The notes under the pieces were generated by a model. The model did no database searches. It was not told the DNA's origin and saw nothing but the letters and a program-made list of their open reading frames with translations. A program made the position numbers and the translations under genes. This document shows, piece by piece, positions 60,930 to 64,000 of a stretch of DNA of 64,000 nucleotides. This DNA comes from an uncultured Lachnobacterium sp. (GTDB taxonomy: Bacteria > Bacillota > Clostridia > Lachnospirales > Lachnospiraceae): NCBI GenBank assembly GCA_900550545.1, contig URSS01000007.1, positions 24,594-88,593 on the forward strand, written 5' to 3'. Within the stretch, counting starts at the first letter, position 1, and every line of letters starts with the position of its first letter.

Positions 60930-61958
60930 ATGCAAAAAGTAATCATATGGTACAGGCTTTTATTAAAACGAAATACAAAACAAATCACAGCGTGGCTTAT
61001 GACAGCCGCGCTGATTCTGCTTATGCTGGTTGTACAGGGGATACATATGCCGTCCGGGAAAACGATGACAATAGGATTGTATTGTGAGCAGGATGGGAGC
61101 ATGGAGAGAACATTGTGTGAAGATTTGGAAAATTCACACAGCCGGTTTGCATTTGTGAATTATCAGGATAAGGAACAAATGTACAAGGAAGTGCAGTCCG
61201 GCAAACTGGAATGTGGATTTCTTATGCAAAGTGATTTCACAGAAAGGGTTCGGCAGGACAACTGGAAAAAATGTGTGACGTATATCGCCAACCCGTTTAC
61301 AACCAAGGGAGAAGTTGCAAAAGAAACATTTTTTGCGGCCTTTTTCAAGGAGTACAGCGGAAAATTGTTAGCGCAAAGCGAAAAGGAAATCTTTACAACG
61401 CAGGATCAAAAGCGTCTTGAAAAAATGCAAAAATCAAGCGATGATTTTTTGCAGAGCGATTTTTTTTATACGGATATTGTTCCGGTAGATACGAAAGTGA
61501 AGAAAGTACAGGACAATCATGATGCATATCCGGTGCAGGGAATATTTGCAGTCTTTCTTCTTGGAATTATGTATTTTGCGAATGCAAAGAGATATGAGCC
61601 GAAAGGGATATGGGTACAGCATGCCTTTCCAAACAGGGAACGCTTTTTGTTTGCATGTGTACAGGAACTGGCTGCCGTGACGATTCCGGCAGTGGTCGGC
61701 TTTGTGCTGTTGCTTTTTGTTCCACAGTCGAGAGGGCTGGGGCAGGAACTGCTGTCATTTGTAATATTTCTTGTGTATGCTATAATATGGACGGTGTTGT
61801 ATGCAAAAATTCCATCCAGCGCAGAAGGATTTCTCGCATATGGAATTGTAATGATGGCAATTGCTGTGATCATGTGTCCGGTATTTTGGGATGTGGGAGC
61901 CTATATTCCGGTCATGCGTTACCTGAAATATCTGATTCCGGTTGGTGTTTATGTGTAG
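60930..61958 (+). CDS. ABC-2 type permease (second of two)
   Basis: A 342-residue permease with the same layout as its neighbour: N-terminal helix (about 20-40), external domain (about 45-195), then five to six helices. The two are only distantly alike, suggesting a heterodimeric exporter. The frame extends a little upstream into the previous gene; ATG 60930 is the best start. Confidence 0.82.
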   Translation: MQKVIIWYRLLLKRNTKQITAWLMTAALILLMLVVQGIHMPSGKTMTIGLYCEQDGSMERTLCEDLENSHSRFAFVNYQDKEQMYKEVQSGKLECGFLMQSDFTERVRQDNWKKCVTYIANPFTTKGEVAKETFFAAFFKEYSGKLLAQSEKEIFTTQDQKRLEKMQKSSDDFLQSDFFYTDIVPVDTKVKKVQDNHDAYPVQGIFAVFLLGIMYFANAKRYEPKGIWVQHAFPNRERFLFACVQELAAVTIPAVVGFVLLLFVPQSRGLGQELLSFVIFLVYAIIWTVLYAKIPSSAEGFLAYGIVMMAIAVIMCPVFWDVGAYIPVMRYLKYLIPVGVYV

Positions 61959-62000
61959 TGATGGATACACACATAAGTTTGGTAAAGAGGCGATAGATAA

Positions 62001-62735
62001 ATGAGCAGACAAAAGATAAATAGGGTTATTTTCTATGCGGCAGGGCTTTTGATCCTTGCGCTGGGAATTATACTGAATACAAAGGCGGGACTGGGAGTTT
62101 CGCCTATTATTTCGGTCGCATACAGTATTTCGCAAATCAGAGACTGGAATTTTGGAAATACAACATTGGGACTGTATACCGTATTTGTTGTGCTGGAAAT
62201 GTTCATGCATACTGTAAAAAATATTTATGATCGCAGACATGGAGATGCAGCGCTTGCGCAGGCAACGAAGCATTCCCTGAAGTTTATTCTTTTGACGGAT
62301 CTTTTGCAGATTCCGCTTAGTATTGTGTTTACGCGTTTTATGAATCTGTTCGTTGATTTCATACCGGATTTTTCCCCGAAGGGAGCCAATACGACATTGC
62401 ATTTTGGCCTGCAGATCGCAGTGCTTGCGGCAGCGCTGATTTGTACGGGAATCGGTGCGGCCATGTCATTGAATATGCGGATTGTTCCAAATCCGGGAGA
62501 CGGAATTGTACAGGCGATTGCAGACTGTATTCATCAGAGCGTTGGAAATACAAAGAATGGTTTTGATTTATGTAATGTGGCATTTACCTGTTGCATCGGG
62601 CTGATCTGCAGGGGAAAACTGATCGGAATCGGTGTCGGTACCATTTTGTCCATGATCTGTGTGGGACGTGTGATTGCGATATTCAATCGTTATGCAAAGG
62701 AGAAAATGGTTCGGGCAGCCGGGGTTGAGAACTAA
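62001..62735 (+). CDS. YczE/YitT-like membrane protein
   Basis: A 244-residue protein with five to six transmembrane helices. The opening GLLILALGIILNTKAGLGVSP and the later NPGDGIVQAIAD are typical of the YczE/YyaS group, whose function is poorly defined (one member affects antibiotic production). Follows GAGGCG; 42 bases after the second permease. Confidence 0.8.
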   Translation: MSRQKINRVIFYAAGLLILALGIILNTKAGLGVSPIISVAYSISQIRDWNFGNTTLGLYTVFVVLEMFMHTVKNIYDRRHGDAALAQATKHSLKFILLTDLLQIPLSIVFTRFMNLFVDFIPDFSPKGANTTLHFGLQIAVLAAALICTGIGAAMSLNMRIVPNPGDGIVQAIADCIHQSVGNTKNGFDLCNVAFTCCIGLICRGKLIGIGVGTILSMICVGRVIAIFNRYAKEKMVRAAGVEN

Positions 62736-62818
62736 ACGATTTATAATTGTTTACATCGTTATTTATTTATGTTATTGTATGAAAACAGATAGGATATGTG
62801 GCATGCATGGAGGGAACA

Positions 62819-62965
62819 ATGGGGGAAAAATTTGCCGTAAATGAACTTGAGAGATTGAATGTATCATTCTATGATCCGTATATGATCATTCAAAAAACAC
62901 AGGGGCGGATGGCAGAGGATGATTTTTGGATAAGGATGGACGATGATAGAAATTCAAAATTTTGA
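62819..62965 (+). CDS. 48-residue ORF coupled to the RNA methyltransferase
   Basis: A 48-residue frame, MGEKFAVNELERLNVSFYDP at its start, with a strong GGAGGG site (62809-62814) five bases upstream. It overlaps the next gene by 23 bases, so its translation would carry ribosomes to that start. Unknown family. TTTACA/TATTGT (62751-62778) could be its promoter. Might be a leader peptide or a small protein. Confidence 0.5.
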   Translation: MGEKFAVNELERLNVSFYDPYMIIQKTQGRMAEDDFWIRMDDDRNSKF

Positions 62966-63773
62966 AGCACCGGAGCTTGATGTGTATGCAAGACTGACCG
63001 AGAATCAGCTTGTCAATCGTGCAGACCCTGCAAAAGGGATGTTTATTGCAGAGAGTCCGAAGGTGATTATGCGGGCATTGGACGCCGGGTGTGTGCCGGT
63101 TTCTGTGCTGATGGAGAAAAGACAGCTGGAGACGGAGGGCGAAGCGTTAGAAGCCATTCGGATGTGCAGCAGTACAAATAAAGAGTTTCCGGTATATGTG
63201 GCGGAATTTGAAGTGCTGGCAAAACTGACAGGTTTTAAGCTGACGCGGGGAATGCTTTGTGCCATGTACCGGCCGAAACTTCGGACACCGCAGGAAATCT
63301 GCAGGGACGCAAGGCGTATCGCGGTGCTTGAGAATGTCGTGAATCCAACGAATGTAGGGGCAATCTTTCGTTCGGCTGCAGCACTTAATATGGATGCTGT
63401 GCTGCTGACCCCCGCATGCAGTGATCCGCTGTATCGCCGTGCAATCCGTGTCAGCATGGGGACGGTATTTCAGATACCGTGGACCTATATCGGAGAAAAG
63501 GCGGTCGATTGGCCAAATGACATGGGGCAATTGCGGCAGATGGGCTTTCAGACGGTTGCCATGGCACTTCGGGAAGACTCTCTTGGAATTGAAGACAAAA
63601 GACTTCATGCAGTGGATAAACTTGCGATACTGCTGGGAACCGAGGGAGAAGGACTGGCCGATGAGACATTGGCACAGTGCGACTATACGGTGCGCATACC
63701 GATGAGCCACGGCGTGGATTCACTTAATGTGGCAGCCGCCAGTGCAGTTGCCTTTTACGAATTAGGAAAATAG
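62943..63773 (+). CDS. TrmH/SpoU-family RNA 2'-O-methyltransferase
   Basis: A 276-residue SPOUT-fold enzyme that methylates ribose 2'-OH in rRNA or tRNA using S-adenosylmethionine. An N-terminal substrate-binding region (about 1-115) precedes the knot domain with NVVNPTNVGAIFRSAAAL, LLGTEGEGL and MSHGVDSLNVAAASAV. The target site cannot be told. No ribosome site of its own is obvious; it depends on the overlapping small ORF. Confidence 0.9.
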   Translation: MIEIQNFEAPELDVYARLTENQLVNRADPAKGMFIAESPKVIMRALDAGCVPVSVLMEKRQLETEGEALEAIRMCSSTNKEFPVYVAEFEVLAKLTGFKLTRGMLCAMYRPKLRTPQEICRDARRIAVLENVVNPTNVGAIFRSAAALNMDAVLLTPACSDPLYRRAIRVSMGTVFQIPWTYIGEKAVDWPNDMGQLRQMGFQTVAMALREDSLGIEDKRLHAVDKLAILLGTEGEGLADETLAQCDYTVRIPMSHGVDSLNVAAASAVAFYELGK

Positions 63774-63827
63774 TACTTGGGGAGTAGACACTGTCGAAAA
63801 AAGGTACAAAAAAGAGATAAAAAGTTC

Positions 63828-63856
63828 TTGCATTGGAGTATAAAGTTTGCTATGAT
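63828..63856 (+). promoter_or_regulatory. Promoter before a tight hairpin
   Basis: TTGCAT (63828-63833), 17-base spacer, TATGAT (63851-63856). The expected start near 63863 is three bases before a terminator stem. Confidence 0.6.
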
Positions 63857-63865
63857 TACATCGAC

Positions 63866-63907
63866 AAAGGTGTCAAAAGAATGGAAACATTCTTTTGGTG
63901 CCTTTTT
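63866..63907 (+). terminator. Strong intrinsic terminator
   Basis: An 18-bp stem (63866-63883 with 63888-63905, three G-U pairs), GAAA tetraloop and five T at 63903-63907. It ends the RNA methyltransferase transcript and, if the promoter just upstream is real, leaves a transcript of about 45 bases. Confidence 0.85.
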
Positions 63908-63933
63908 GCGTTGTATGTATACTCAATGGATAG

Positions 63934-63987
63934 TGTCAAGTTTTGTATGAAAACTTGACATGTAGGGGCAATGCATCTTTGATGCAT
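63934..63987. other. Two perfect hairpins at the window edge
   Basis: An 11-bp stem (TGTCAAGTTTT / AAAACTTGACA, loop GTATG) at 63934-63960 and a short perfect palindrome AATGCATC-TTT-GATGCATT at 63970-63988. No gene is visible in 63908-64000. Could be the start of a mobile-element end or a control region for a gene beyond the window. Confidence 0.45.
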
Positions 63988-64000
63988 TACAATCATCAGC

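Overview
The window reads as chromosomal DNA of a low-to-mid GC Firmicute, most likely a gut Lachnospiraceae (class Clostridia). The basis is strong AGGAGG-type ribosome binding sites, dense co-directional gene packing on the + strand, the comF-yvyF and cdaA-cdaR pairs, many secreted Ig-like (Big_2-type) proteins, LuxS and PepF. No rRNA, tRNA, CRISPR array, complete insertion sequence or prophage was seen. Almost every gene is on the + strand; the one convincing minus-strand gene is a tiny ribbon-helix-helix regulator at 51485-51655.

Layout. (a) 1-8690, housekeeping: the end of an SPFH/zinc-ribbon protein, a 0.5 kb imperfect palindrome, pheB-hom (threonine/methionine branch), comF-yvyF, two unknown membrane proteins, the c-di-AMP synthase cdaA with cdaR, and an HPr protein. 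(b) 8741-32589, a 24 kb surface-polymer locus: initiating sugar-phosphate transferase, GT2 glycosyltransferase, double-domain LicD protein, TagGH-like ABC exporter, a 1532-residue double TagF-like polymerase, TagD, a second cytidylyltransferase with an SDR partner, an LCP ligase, an acyltransferase, a 967-residue GT2-TagF fusion, a GDPD-family phosphodiesterase and two secreted beta-helix paralogues. Together these look like an ABC-exported wall glycopolymer built from glycerol phosphate and probably a second alditol phosphate. (c) 32608-37218: an orphan chemoreceptor, two secreted Ig-like proteins (one with a dead-looking transglutaminase fold), a small frame without a normal start codon, and the first copy of a short repeat. 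(d) 37243-50405, mostly core metabolism and envelope: PHP phosphatase, HAD hydrolase, phosphoglucomutase, LCP protein, UDPGP-type pyrophosphorylase, HtrA protease, GtrA, variant carbamate kinase with a structured leader, PepF, LuxS, MTA/SAH nucleosidase, polysaccharide deacetylase.

(e) 50446-55776: three secreted Ig-like/unknown proteins, each behind a promoter of nearly identical sequence including the spacer, with the small RHH regulator among them. This is a candidate co-regulated surface-protein module. (f) 55776-63773: a repeat-rich intergenic stretch, an acyltransferase, an ABC exporter cassette whose extra partner carries FDPMTG repeats and an Asp/Tyr-rich tail, a YczE-like membrane protein, a 48-residue ORF coupled to a TrmH-type RNA methyltransferase. 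(g) The window ends in a promoter directly followed by a terminator, plus two further perfect hairpins.

Most original candidates: the RHH/three-promoter surface-protein module, the double-polymerase glycopolymer locus, the ABC cassette with the Asp/Tyr tail, the alternative-pairing leader before carbamate kinase, the dispersed CTATA/ACCCC repeat family, and two genes without a canonical start codon.
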